NCBI GenBank assembly: GCA_047629095.1
Contig: JBLHWM010000168.1
Location: forward strand, 1 to 7,871
Direction of reading: 5' to 3'
DNA: 7,871 nucleotides
DNA from: CALBMX01 sp047629095
GTDB taxonomy: Bacteria; Planctomycetota; UBA1135; GCA-002686595
A model generated the notes under the pieces. It had not been told where the DNA came from and did not search any database. It saw only the letters and a program-made list of their open reading frames with translations. A program made the translations under genes and the position numbers. Numbering within the stretch: position 1 is the first letter of the stretch; each line of letters starts with the position of its first letter. Shown here piece by piece: positions 1 through 6,459 of the stretch.

Positions 1-2
1 AC

Positions 3-62
3 ATCGACAAGAAAATCGCCATGCTCAGCAACAGTCAACGCAACACCGGCCCTAAAACGTGA
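3..62 (+). CDS. Possible C-terminal end of a truncated upstream gene
   Basis: An open frame enters from the left edge and stops with TGA at 60-62. It gives 19 residues, IDKKIAMLSNSQRNTGPKT. Most codons end in G or C (about 13 of 18), like the real genes in the window, and a hydrophilic tail would suit a C-terminus. The fragment is too short to recognise a family. The opposite strand also has an ATG at 22 that runs off the edge, so the assignment is tentative. Confidence 0.3.
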   Translation: MDKKIAMLSNSQRNTGPKT

Positions 63-132
63 CAATTGACCCCATTCTAGGATTGCGCATAGCGCCTCGC
101 CGCCCTAACCCTTTACCCACACGCGAGTTAGG

Positions 133-208
<76 letters not shown>

Positions 209-359
209 TAGGGGAGTTGGGGTCGGCCTGGGGCTGACTTCAACTGGGGGGAGTCTAACTTGCGGTGGGGTAAAGTCTAGCTAAGAAGTGGGAGAGCTGG
301 GAGGGACTCGGGGTGGCTTGGGCATGGGGGTTCTTGGCTGCCTTTGGGGAGGGGAGTTT
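209..359 (-). terminator. C-rich, G-poor 3' region of tag; candidate Rho-dependent (rut-like) termination zone
   Basis: The strip between the tag stop codon and the tRNA 5' end is very strand-biased. Over 211-360 the plus strand has about 71 G and 21 C. A transcript leaving tag on the minus strand would therefore be rich in C, poor in G and largely unstructured, which is the known character of rut sites used by Rho. I find no intrinsic hairpin with a U-tract here. The tRNA promoter must also lie here: two copies of TAGACT (minus strand; plus 252-257 and 274-279) are weak -10 candidates. The termination role is inferred from composition only. Confidence 0.3.
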
Positions 360-986
360 TTAGGAGCAGGTGGTTGGTGCGTTGGAAGTGGCCGTGCCCA
401 GAGCGGTGCGGGCTGCTTCGCACCGGTTGCGGGCGTCGCAGGACGACACGTGGTCGTTGACGATCCCCATAGCTTGCATGAGAGCGTAGGCGGTGGTGGG
501 GCCAACGAAGGTGAAGCCTTGGCGCTTGAGGTCCTTGCTTAGGGCAATGGACTCGGGCGAGGTCGCCGGCGCGGGATTCGGAGCTGGCCGGCGCTTCGGT
601 TCGAAGGACCAGAAGTAGTCGGACAGGGAGCCGCACTTTGCGCGTAGCTCCAAGGCTCGCTTGGCATTGTTGAGCGTGGACTGGATCTTGCCTCGGTGGC
701 GGATAATGGAGGCGTCTTGGACTAGGCGCTCCACGCTACGGGAGTTGAAGCGGGCGACGCGTTCGATTTCAAAGTTGGCGAAGGCGCTGCGGAAGGACTC
801 GCGCTTGCGAAGGATGGTCAGCCAGGAGAGGCCAGCTTGGAATCCCTCCAGGCAGAGCTTCTCGAAGAGCCGCTGGTCGTTGGTGACGGGCATGCCCCAC
901 TCGTGATCGTGGTAGGCAATGTAATCCGGGTCGCTGGTGTTCCATTGGCAGCGGCGGATCGCTGGCGGCTCGGGCAGTGGGGGCAT
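360..986 (-). CDS. tag: DNA-3-methyladenine glycosylase I (Tag)
   Basis: Base-excision repair enzyme that cleaves the N-glycosidic bond of 3-methyladenine in alkylated DNA, acting in the cytoplasm on the chromosome. From the ATG at 986 it has 208 residues, and the sequence follows E. coli Tag along its whole core. The family zinc ligands are all present: Cys in RRCQW (residue 13), His in AYHDHEWG (26), and His and Cys in VNDHVSSC (179, 183). The LEGFQAGLSW segment holds the active-site Glu (47) and Trp (55), and ERLVQDASIIRHRGKI is a Tag signature. About 25 residues follow the last zinc ligand, slightly more than in E. coli. A GTG at 1049, one base after the stop of the upstream gene, would add 21 residues. 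I prefer the ATG because Tag proteins normally begin close to the first Cys. Neither start has a good ribosome binding site. It is probably co-transcribed with the gene before it. Confidence 0.93.
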   Translation of the reverse strand: MPPLPEPPAIRRCQWNTSDPDYIAYHDHEWGMPVTNDQRLFEKLCLEGFQAGLSWLTILRKRESFRSAFANFEIERVARFNSRSVERLVQDASIIRHRGKIQSTLNNAKRALELRAKCGSLSDYFWSFEPKRRPAPNPAPATSPESIALSKDLKRQGFTFVGPTTAYALMQAMGIVNDHVSSCDARNRCEAARTALGTATSNAPTTCS

Positions 987-1050
987 GGAGATGGTGTGTT
1001 GGGTCGTAAGTTGAGGCTGGCCGAGAGGTGTAAATACACCCGAACTCACA

Positions 1051-3249
1051 TCAGTGCGCTAGCGTCACCGTCACCTCGGCGCACCAGACACCGGCGGGGT
1101 CGCCTCGTTCCGCTAGGGTCGCTTGAATGACCTGTTGACTGCGCAGCAAGGTACCTTGGAACAGGACCTGCTCGCCCTGCATCACGACAACGGGGAGGTC
1201 GAGGTCGAGCATGGTGTCGTCAAGGCGCAGGGTCAGGTCCGTCAGGCCGTTGGACTCTAAAACGGTGATGGTCTGGCCCTTGCGCTCGACAACGACTTTG
1301 CTGCCAGCCACAGGTGTCTCTACGGCTAGCCAATAGAAGCGCTTGTGCGTTCTGGTGCTCTGGCGCCAGACGATGCATTCGGGGCGCAGGTTGCGCGTGC
1401 GCTCGGCCATCCACGGCAGGGCGGCGGCGTCCTCGCGATCCATCCAGTGGCCCTTGCCGGCATAGATCTCGACCCAGTGGTCGTAGCCGGTCTTGTCGGA
1501 CTCGCGCAGGTCGGCGAGCTTGGTCTTCCACTCGGCGGCAATCTTGTTGCGGTTGTAGGCGCCATCGTCGCCGCCCATGTGCAGGGTGAAGGGCAGGTTG
1601 CGCAGGCCGTCGGGCAGGGCGTTGTTGGGGTGTCCCGCCATCATAGCGGCGGCACCAAATCGATCGGCCATGCGAGGTGCCAACTGGTAGACGCCGTCGC
1701 CGCCCGCGGAGTAGCCCAGCAGGTAGACGCGGTCCGGGTTCACGTCCTCGAAGACGATCATGTTTTGAATGAGCCGGTCGAACAGGGAATCAATGTGGCC
1801 CTCGTGCCATAGGTTCCATGTGTTCGTCGGCGCGCGCGGCGCTACATAGACACCCTCGTCAATGGAGTACAAGCGCTTTTGATTCTCCCACTGTCCGTCG
1901 TTCACTCGCGCCGGGGCACCGCCGCCGCCATGCATCGAGATGTAGAGGCTGCGCCCACCCGCGGGAGCCTCGCCGTGGACGGAGTACCAGAACGGCATCT
2001 CGACGTCACCCTCCGTGAGGACGCGCGCCTGCATCTCTGCGGCGTGCTGGGTGCGGTAGTCCGCGGCGTGCAGCTCCCATTGCTCAGAGGCGAACTGCCG
2101 CGCGCCCAGGGCATCGAGGCTCGGGGTGATCTCGAGCGAGACGAGCTGATCGGTTGACGCTACGGTGAACTCTAGTTCTTGCGATTGAGGTCCGCTTCCG
2201 GTACTTATCTTCAGTTTCTGGCCCAGGGGGAAGATCCCATGGGCGTGGTCATTGGCGTCGAAGCGCTCATCTTTTGTCGTGACCTCAAGCAACAAATCAC
2301 CCGCCTCGTTCGTGATCCGCACAGCTGCCGCGATGCGCTCGTCAGTTCCTGATTGGAGAGCGCGCAGGTAGACCCGGGCCGACCCCTCTGGGACGGGGTC
2401 CAACTTCTCGGTGTAGCGGCTCGTGACGTTGACCCCATGGACGAAGTCGGCGTTTGGTTTCCAGACCATGGGGAAGGGCTGGGGAGTCTTGATGAAGCTG
2501 ACGGCGAAGATGCCGTACTTCTCGGAGTCCGCAACCGCATTGGACGCGCGCCCCGTGAACCAGGCCTTGTTCAGCTCGGTCCCCGTGGGCTCGGCGGCGC
2601 CGGTGAACTTCCACTCGCCATCCCAGATCTCGACCCACGAATGGTTGCCACTGTCGTCGGACCAAGCGGGCACGCCGACAAAGCGCGCGGGCACACCGAC
2701 GGAGCGGCAAGCATCGATCAACAGGATCGAGAGTCCAGTGCAGGACGCCATGCCCGCTTCGATGGATTCGTAGGGGCTCTGGTCCGCCTTGGGACGCTGG
2801 GTGGAGTAGCGCACTTCGACCATGGGGAAGATCGAGGCGTTGAGGATCGCCGCGGCCTCGGAGGGAGTCTTAGCCTTGGCAACGAGTGGCCCAAAGCGCA
2901 CGTTGAAGTCGCGCGCAAAGGCATCGCGCCGCTCGTTGATACTGGCGAAGGGCAGGACGTTCTCGTAGAAGAACTGCTGCGGCATCGTCTCTGACCAAGG
3001 TGCCTCATTCCAGGCTTGGTAGATGACCTGCACATGCTCCACCAGGTAGTCGGCGGTGAGCGCCTTGAGATCCCCGTCGGGCATGTGCCGGATCAGGAAC
3101 TCAAGCCCCGGGAGCTCTTCCTCGGTGACTCGCTCGAGGGCCGCCTCGAGTTCAGAGCGGTTCTCCCCCGCATGGGCAAGCGCGACCTCCAGGCCGGGAT
3201 CTTGGACTTGGGGAATTGCGGAGAGAAGCAGGAGAGCTAAGACGCCCAT
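1051..3249 (-). CDS. Exported transglutaminase-like / alpha-beta hydrolase (esterase) fusion protein
   Basis: A 732-residue two-enzyme fusion. A short hydrophobic N-terminus (residues 2-13, GVLALLLLSAIP) looks like a signal peptide, though without the usual basic residues, so the protein is probably periplasmic or secreted. Residues about 125-225 form a transglutaminase/protease-like core: Cys170 in GMASCTG, His203 in GNHSWVEIWDG, then FTGAAEP with Glu220 roughly where many members have Asp. Residues 285-365 look like a beta-rich linker domain. Residues about 405-625 are an alpha/beta hydrolase resembling PHB-depolymerase/feruloyl-esterase types, with oxyanion loop HGGGG (440-444), nucleophile Ser514 in GYSAGG, Asp561 or Asp562 in MGGDDGAYN, and His601 in GKGHW. 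A beta-rich tail (640-732) ends the protein. Substrates cannot be read from the sequence; cleavage of peptide and ester bonds in a polymer is one guess. The ATG at 3249 is the only usual start before an in-frame TGA; it lacks a Shine-Dalgarno sequence. tag follows immediately. Confidence 0.85.
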   Translation of the reverse strand: MGVLALLLLSAIPQVQDPGLEVALAHAGENRSELEAALERVTEEELPGLEFLIRHMPDGDLKALTADYLVEHVQVIYQAWNEAPWSETMPQQFFYENVLPFASINERRDAFARDFNVRFGPLVAKAKTPSEAAAILNASIFPMVEVRYSTQRPKADQSPYESIEAGMASCTGLSILLIDACRSVGVPARFVGVPAWSDDSGNHSWVEIWDGEWKFTGAAEPTGTELNKAWFTGRASNAVADSEKYGIFAVSFIKTPQPFPMVWKPNADFVHGVNVTSRYTEKLDPVPEGSARVYLRALQSGTDERIAAAVRITNEAGDLLLEVTTKDERFDANDHAHGIFPLGQKLKISTGSGPQSQELEFTVASTDQLVSLEITPSLDALGARQFASEQWELHAADYRTQHAAEMQARVLTEGDVEMPFWYSVHGEAPAGGRSLYISMHGGGGAPARVNDGQWENQKRLYSIDEGVYVAPRAPTNTWNLWHEGHIDSLFDRLIQNMIVFEDVNPDRVYLLGYSAGGDGVYQLAPRMADRFGAAAMMAGHPNNALPDGLRNLPFTLHMGGDDGAYNRNKIAAEWKTKLADLRESDKTGYDHWVEIYAGKGHWMDREDAAALPWMAERTRNLRPECIVWRQSTRTHKRFYWLAVETPVAGSKVVVERKGQTITVLESNGLTDLTLRLDDTMLDLDLPVVVMQGEQVLFQGTLLRSQQVIQATLAERGDPAGVWCAEVTVTLAH

Positions 3250-3299
3250 AGGAAGTGCGGTAGAAAGTTGAGGCTGGGTGGGAAGCGGTGCGCACTCAA

Positions 3300-3308
3300 A
3301 TCATAGCA
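3300..3308 (-). promoter_or_regulatory. Extended -10 promoter for the fusion-hydrolase/tag pair
   Basis: On the minus strand the sequence TGCTATGAT fits the extended -10 pattern TGnTATAAT with one mismatch. It would start transcription about 44 nt upstream of the ATG at 3249. No good -35 box is seen 17-18 bp upstream, which is tolerated by extended -10 promoters. The rest of 3250-3503, the divergent gap to the pseudouridine synthase gene, shows no convincing plus-strand promoter. TTGGAC at about 3416 lacks a matching -10. Confidence 0.45.
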
Positions 3309-3503
3309 AGCCAAACCCGGGAGTCCTGACTCGGTATCTCCGGCTTGGGCTTGCTGCGGCGATCCGCTCCAGCATGGGGGTTGCGGGAGAAGTCACTAGT
3401 TGGCGGGCACCTTCCTTGGACAGGAACTTCGAGCGGGGTGAGGATCGGTTACCCTGTGCGGATGATGATGGAAGGCAAAAGTGTGATGCGGGCGGGGATC
3501 TAG

Positions 3504-4763
3504 ATGGGGCGGGTACATAGGTATTTACTTGGGCGTGAGCTTGTGGGCAAACGCCTGGAAGAGGTCATGGCTGTTTTTCAGCCGACGCTCTCGCGGTCGG
3601 CGGTGCAGCGGTTGATTCGGCGCGGAGGCGTGCACGTCAATGGGCGGCTGTTGACGCGGTCTGGGCTGCGGCTGGAGCAGGGTGCTCGGCTGGAGATCAA
3701 CTGGGACGCTGGGCAGGAGCGGCCCGAGGCGGAGCGGCCGAAGGGCAACAAGCGCCGGCGCGAGGGCGAGGTTGCGCCGCCGAGTGAGGCTGGCGGTGCT
3801 GGTGGCAAGGCCAGTGGTGATGGCCAGCGGCGCGGTTCGGCGGCTGGGTTTGAGCGCGCGACCGGCTCTGGCCAAGGCCGGGCGGGTCAGGCCGCGAGTG
3901 CAGGGGCGAAGCCGGACTCAAGCCAAGGCTCGGTCCAAGACTCCCGAATCCAGCCCGTGGATCCGAATCAAGAGAACTGCCTCGAGGCTGGTGAGCCGGC
4001 GCATCTGCTGATGCCGGGGCTCGACGCCGAGCGGCTGGCGGACCTGGTCGCCCAGGCGGAAGCGCTCGATGTCATCTATGCCGACGACGACATTGTCGTG
4101 GTGAACAAGCCCGCGGGCATGCTGACCCACGCTACCGAGAAGCAGCGCTATGGCAGCCTGGCGGACCTGGCGCGGCTGCGCTACGGCCGCATGCCCCTGA
4201 TAATGGGGGACGACAGGCCGGGTATCGTGCACAGGCTCGACCGCGAGACCAGCGGCGTGATCGTGCTGGCGCGGTCGCCCGAGGCCATGGACGACCTGCG
4301 CGAGCAGTTCCGCAACCGTGAGATCGAGAAGGTGTACCTGGCGATCGCGCACAGGAACGCGGACTTCGAGACGGCGGTGCTGGACTGGGACATCGATCAA
4401 AAGCCCGGCGGCACGGATCGCCAGGCCTACCTGGAGAAGGGCGAGGGCAAGGACGCGCTGACCGAGGTCACCGTGGAGGAGCGCTTCGGCCACGCGACCC
4501 TGCTCAGCTGCATGCCTCGGACGGGGCGGCGACACCAGATTCGCGTTCACCTCTACGCCGCGGGCCTGCCGATCGTCGGGGACGTCCTTTATGGGGGGCG
4601 CAGTGGTCCGGTGCTGCCCGATGGGGCGCCCAGGATGCGGCGGCATGCTCTGCATGCGGTGGAGTTGACCCTGCGGCACCCGTCGACCAATGAGTGGATG
4701 ACGTTTGGTGCGGAGCTGCCGGAGGACATAGAGAGCCTACTAGGGTGGCTGCGGGGCGAGTAA
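3504..4763 (+). CDS. RluA-family pseudouridine synthase with S4 domain and long linker
   Basis: Converts specific uridines in RNA, usually 23S rRNA, to pseudouridine in the cytoplasm. The 419 residues start with an S4 RNA-binding domain (about 16-67, with LSRSAVQRLIRRGGVHVNG typical of the fold). A linker of about 115 residues, rich in Gly, Ala, Arg, Ser, Glu and Gln, follows. The catalytic domain runs from about 187 to 415. It has NKPAGMLTH (201-209), the RluA signature HRLDRETSG with catalytic Asp246, EKVYLAIAHR (275-284), and the substrate-side motif GRRHQIRVHL (341-350). RluD/RluC relatives are usually about 300-330 residues, and the linker explains the excess. The ATG at 3504 directly follows an in-frame TAG at 3501, so it cannot extend upstream; a G-rich stretch (GGCGGGGA) sits about 6 nt before it. 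The domain order matches RluC/RluD, but which rRNA positions it modifies cannot be told, so no symbol is given. It seems to be a single-gene unit. Confidence 0.93.
   Translation: MGRVHRYLLGRELVGKRLEEVMAVFQPTLSRSAVQRLIRRGGVHVNGRLLTRSGLRLEQGARLEINWDAGQERPEAERPKGNKRRREGEVAPPSEAGGAGGKASGDGQRRGSAAGFERATGSGQGRAGQAASAGAKPDSSQGSVQDSRIQPVDPNQENCLEAGEPAHLLMPGLDAERLADLVAQAEALDVIYADDDIVVVNKPAGMLTHATEKQRYGSLADLARLRYGRMPLIMGDDRPGIVHRLDRETSGVIVLARSPEAMDDLREQFRNREIEKVYLAIAHRNADFETAVLDWDIDQKPGGTDRQAYLEKGEGKDALTEVTVEERFGHATLLSCMPRTGRRHQIRVHLYAAGLPIVGDVLYGGRSGPVLPDGAPRMRRHALHAVELTLRHPSTNEWMTFGAELPEDIESLLGWLRGE
3705..4058 (+). other. Low-complexity interdomain linker of the pseudouridine synthase
   Basis: This codes for residues about 68-185 between the S4 and catalytic domains. 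The segment has a basic cluster (KGNKRRR, 80-86) followed by a Gly/Ala/Ser/Gln/Arg-rich, hydrophobic-poor stretch, so it is probably disordered. The frame stays open with no stop, and both flanking domains are in the same frame, so a frameshift artefact is unlikely. Confidence 0.7.
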
Positions 4764-4769
4764 GGACGC

Positions 4770-4783
4770 TCCGCAAAGGCGGA
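4770..4783 (+). terminator. Weak hairpin just after the pseudouridine synthase gene
   Basis: TCCGC-AAAG-GCGGA forms a 5-bp stem with a 4-nt loop, 7 nt after the stop codon. There is no following T-tract, so it is at best a weak intrinsic terminator or a 3'-end stabilising structure. Confidence 0.2.
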
Positions 4784-4854
4784 CCTCGACACTTGTGCAC
4801 TACTTGGTGGCCCTTTGATGTGCAATTGATGGACATTAGGGTAGCTGATGTTCA

Positions 4855-4867
4855 AGTGGGCCCCACT
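4855..4867. repeat. 13-nt near-palindrome
   Basis: AGTGGG-C-CCCACT has two perfect 6-bp arms around a single base. The symmetry suits a dimeric protein-binding site better than an RNA hairpin. No promoter is evident next to it and chance occurrence is possible. Confidence 0.3.
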
Positions 4868-5071
4868 CGGCCATATCGTGATGGCTTTCCATGCAGAGCT
4901 TGAGGATCTGCAAGGGCGGTAAGGGGTAGCGCTCCTCGAATCGCCTAATTTTCGCCCAAGTTCTCTCTATATGGATGTCAAAGTTTCATTTTGGCCTGTC
5001 AGGCGTGCCCCCCCCCTGTCTTAGCCCGGCACCAAGGGCAAGCCCCATTCCCCTTACCATCAGATCGTGAC

Positions 5072-5126
5072 GCTCTCTTATAGGGAGCTCTTCCGCCAGG
5101 GGGGGAGCGAGGAGTCCCTTAGGGAC
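5072..5126. repeat. Two adjacent short inverted repeats
   Basis: GCTCTC-TTATA-GGGAGC (5072-5088, one G-T pair) and GTCCCT-T-AGGGAC (5114-5126, perfect arms) flank the G7 run. In RNA the first would be a small stem-loop. The second has a one-base centre, so as a palindrome it is more likely to be a DNA site or chance. No T-tract follows either. Confidence 0.3.
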
Positions 5127-5338
5127 GAGCCCGTTGGTGTTCAATCCATTCCCCCCTCGGCGTCATCGGCCATCCGGGTTCTGGAGCCCCCCCCGGCGAA
5201 AGAGCAGCCGGGTGCCCAGCATCCCAACCCGCGCGCAGCGCCTCAACGGCAACGCCCCAACCTCCCTGCGCGTCGCGCCTCCCCCCAAAGCGCGCACAGC
5301 TTGGAGGCAGCCGATGGTGAACAAGGAGTAAAGCGGGG

Positions 5339-5352
5339 CGATTAATAAATCG
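5339..5352. repeat. AT-rich inverted repeat
   Basis: CGATT-AATA-AATCG is a perfect 5-bp inverted repeat with an AT-rich centre in an otherwise GC-rich stretch. It could be a binding site or an easily melted element. No function can be assigned. Confidence 0.25.
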
Positions 5353-5563
5353 AGGTCATGACTGACTGTGGAGCGCTAAGGCGCGAGATCCTGCGCAAAG
5401 CGTGACTCTCGATGCGGCGGCACTCAGGGTGAAATGGGGTGAAGATGGAGGGGGGGCTTGGGCACAAAGAAGGCCGACACGGGCGCCAAGGTTTTCGTGG
5501 AGGGCAGCTTGATAGCGAGTCGGGCCTGAGTGGCACGACTTAGGTATGCCTTAAGAAATAGAT

Positions 5564-5584
5564 GATGATCCATAAATGATCATC
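5564..5584. promoter_or_regulatory. Operator-like inverted repeat upstream of the act promoter
   Basis: GATGATC-CATAAAT-GATCATC has two perfect 7-bp arms around a 7-nt AT-rich spacer, 8 bp upstream of the candidate -35 box. Arms of this length and spacing are typical of sites bound by dimeric regulators. The position suits an activator or repressor of the actA operon. The regulator is not encoded in this window. Confidence 0.4.
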
Positions 5585-5592
5585 GGTCGGGA

Positions 5593-5621
5593 TTGTGCGA
5601 TGAGTAGGTTCCGCGTATCCT
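5593..5621 (+). promoter_or_regulatory. Candidate sigma70-type promoter of the act operon
   Basis: TTGTGC (5593-5598) and TATCCT (5616-5621) are separated by exactly 17 bp. They match the consensus boxes at 3 of 6 and 4 of 6 positions. Transcription from here would give a leader of about 140 nt before the actA ATG at 5768, containing a C6 and a C7 run and a small inverted repeat (GGTCA 5640-5644, TGACC 5651-5655). No other pair near actA looked better. Confidence 0.4.
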
Positions 5622-5767
5622 CTTCGGCAAAATCCCCCCGGTCAGACTTTTGACCATCCCACCAAATTCGGTCGCGACCACCCCCCCATGGCACCGCGAT
5701 CACTACACCTGCCAAGCGCCCCTCTCGGGCACGAAAGTCGGACTGTAGAACAGCTCAATCGATCCAT

Positions 5768-6421
5768 ATGGACGGCAACATCTTCCCGGCGTGGACCAGC
5801 ACGGTTCGCGACTTGCTTCCTTTCGCCCTCGGTGGCGGTGGCCTCTTTGTGGCCACCATCGTTACCTTTGGCTTTTCGCCGAACACGCTGAGCGTGGGCT
5901 TCTCGCCCGAACAGCCGATCCCGTTTAGCCACAAGCTACACGCCGGCGAAATGGGTATGGACTGTCGCTACTGTCACAACACAGTAGAGCTCGGCGCGAA
6001 GGCGGCCGTTCCTGCGACGGAGACCTGCGTCAACTGTCACAAGGGTATTCACACGGAGAGTGTCGCGCTTGCGCCTCTGCGCGAGAGCGCTGAGACCGGC
6101 AACCCGATCGCATGGAATCGGGTCCACGACCTGCCCGACTACGTGTTCTTTGATCACAGTGCGCACGTGACCCGAGGGGTGGGTTGCGTGGAGTGCCACG
6201 GTCGCGTCGACACGATGGTGCAAGTGCGCCAAGAGAAGAAGCTCAGCATGGGCTGGTGCTTGGACTGTCACCGGAACCCGGAAGACATCATCCGCCCGAT
6301 TGACGAAGTGACGAACATGACCTGGGAGGCCGAAGACCAAGCGGCCCTTGCCGAGGCACTGACCCTCGCTCGCGGACGCGAACTTAACGCTCCCACCAAC
6401 TGCTCCGGCTGCCACCGCTAA
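5768..6421 (+). CDS. actA: Alternative complex III pentahaem cytochrome c subunit ActA
   Basis: ActA is the pentahaem c-type cytochrome of alternative complex III, a quinol-oxidising membrane complex that replaces the bc1 complex; it helps move electrons to the periplasmic acceptor. The 217 residues contain five CXXCH haem sites: CRYCH (66-70), CVNCH (87-91), CVECH (140-144), CLDCH (164-168) and CSGCH (212-216), the number expected for ActA. FSHKLHAGEMGMDCRYCH, FFDHSAH and LSMGWCLDCHRNPE are family hallmarks, and their extra His residues (such as 55, 58, 130, 133) are candidate axial ligands. One membrane segment at about 16-36 acts as an N-terminal anchor, leaving the haem part in the periplasm. 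The start IFPAWT after the ATG fits family N-termini. There is no Shine-Dalgarno sequence. actB follows after 38 nt, as usual in act operons. Confidence 0.96.
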   Translation: MDGNIFPAWTSTVRDLLPFALGGGGLFVATIVTFGFSPNTLSVGFSPEQPIPFSHKLHAGEMGMDCRYCHNTVELGAKAAVPATETCVNCHKGIHTESVALAPLRESAETGNPIAWNRVHDLPDYVFFDHSAHVTRGVGCVECHGRVDTMVQVRQEKKLSMGWCLDCHRNPEDIIRPIDEVTNMTWEAEDQAALAEALTLARGRELNAPTNCSGCHR

Positions 6422-6459
6422 CTCCCTGCGCCTGACGGCCACTCGACGGACAACGACTC

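Larger units (their letters stand above)
4764..5592. other. Long intergenic region without a convincing gene
   Basis: Together with the act leader, about 1,000 bases separate the pseudouridine synthase stop from actA. Open frames here (for example GTG at 5067 to a stop at 5345) encode Pro/Arg/Gln-rich sequence with no recognisable domain, and I reject them. A 15-codon frame (ATG 5358, TGA ending 5405) has GAGG nearby but is too short to support. No tRNA, rRNA or riboswitch that I know is visible. The region instead holds C and G runs and short inverted repeats, listed separately. It could be a regulatory or untranslated region, a site of an unrecognised small RNA, or decayed sequence. Confidence 0.6.
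5008..5687. repeat. Cluster of eight C or G homopolymer runs
   Basis: Runs of six or more bases on the plus strand are C9 (5008-5016), G7 (5099-5105), C6 (5151-5156), C8 (5187-5194), C6 (5281-5286), G7 (5450-5456), C6 (5634-5639) and C7 (5681-5687). Elsewhere in the window I see only two runs of six G (246-251, 4593-4598). Six of the eight are C on the strand of actA. The last two lie between the candidate act promoter and the actA start. Such runs are prone to slippage and may form G-rich structures on the minus strand. Confidence 0.75.

Noticed and set aside
3416..3455. TTGGAC as a -35 box for the pseudouridine synthase gene
   Set aside because: No acceptable -10 hexamer lies 16-19 bp downstream; the best positions match only one or two consensus bases.
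3918..4679. A 253-codon minus-strand open frame inside the pseudouridine synthase gene
   Set aside because: It is fully antisense to a gene with strong family motifs, and its His/Arg/Val-rich product matches nothing I recognise. It is a typical GC-rich antisense frame.
4918..5058. Nine-base inverted repeat GGTAAGGGG / CCCCTTACC, 123 nt apart
   Set aside because: One or two matches of this length are expected by chance within 1 kb, and pairing does not extend on either side.
5067..5345. A 92-codon plus-strand open frame with a GTG start
   Set aside because: The product is a Pro/Arg/Gln/Ala-rich string with no domain, the start has no ribosome binding site, and the frame crosses several C runs. 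It looks like an accidental frame in GC-rich DNA.
5358..5405. A 15-codon frame (MTDCGALRREILRKA) after GAGG
   Set aside because: It is too short to judge, and the spacing from GAGG to ATG is tight. No regulatory pattern such as a run of one amino acid is present to support a leader peptide.
5640..5655. Hairpin GGTCA/TGACC in the actA leader as a riboswitch or attenuator
   Set aside because: A 5-bp stem with a 6-nt loop and no T-tract or conserved core is not enough. It may simply be chance.
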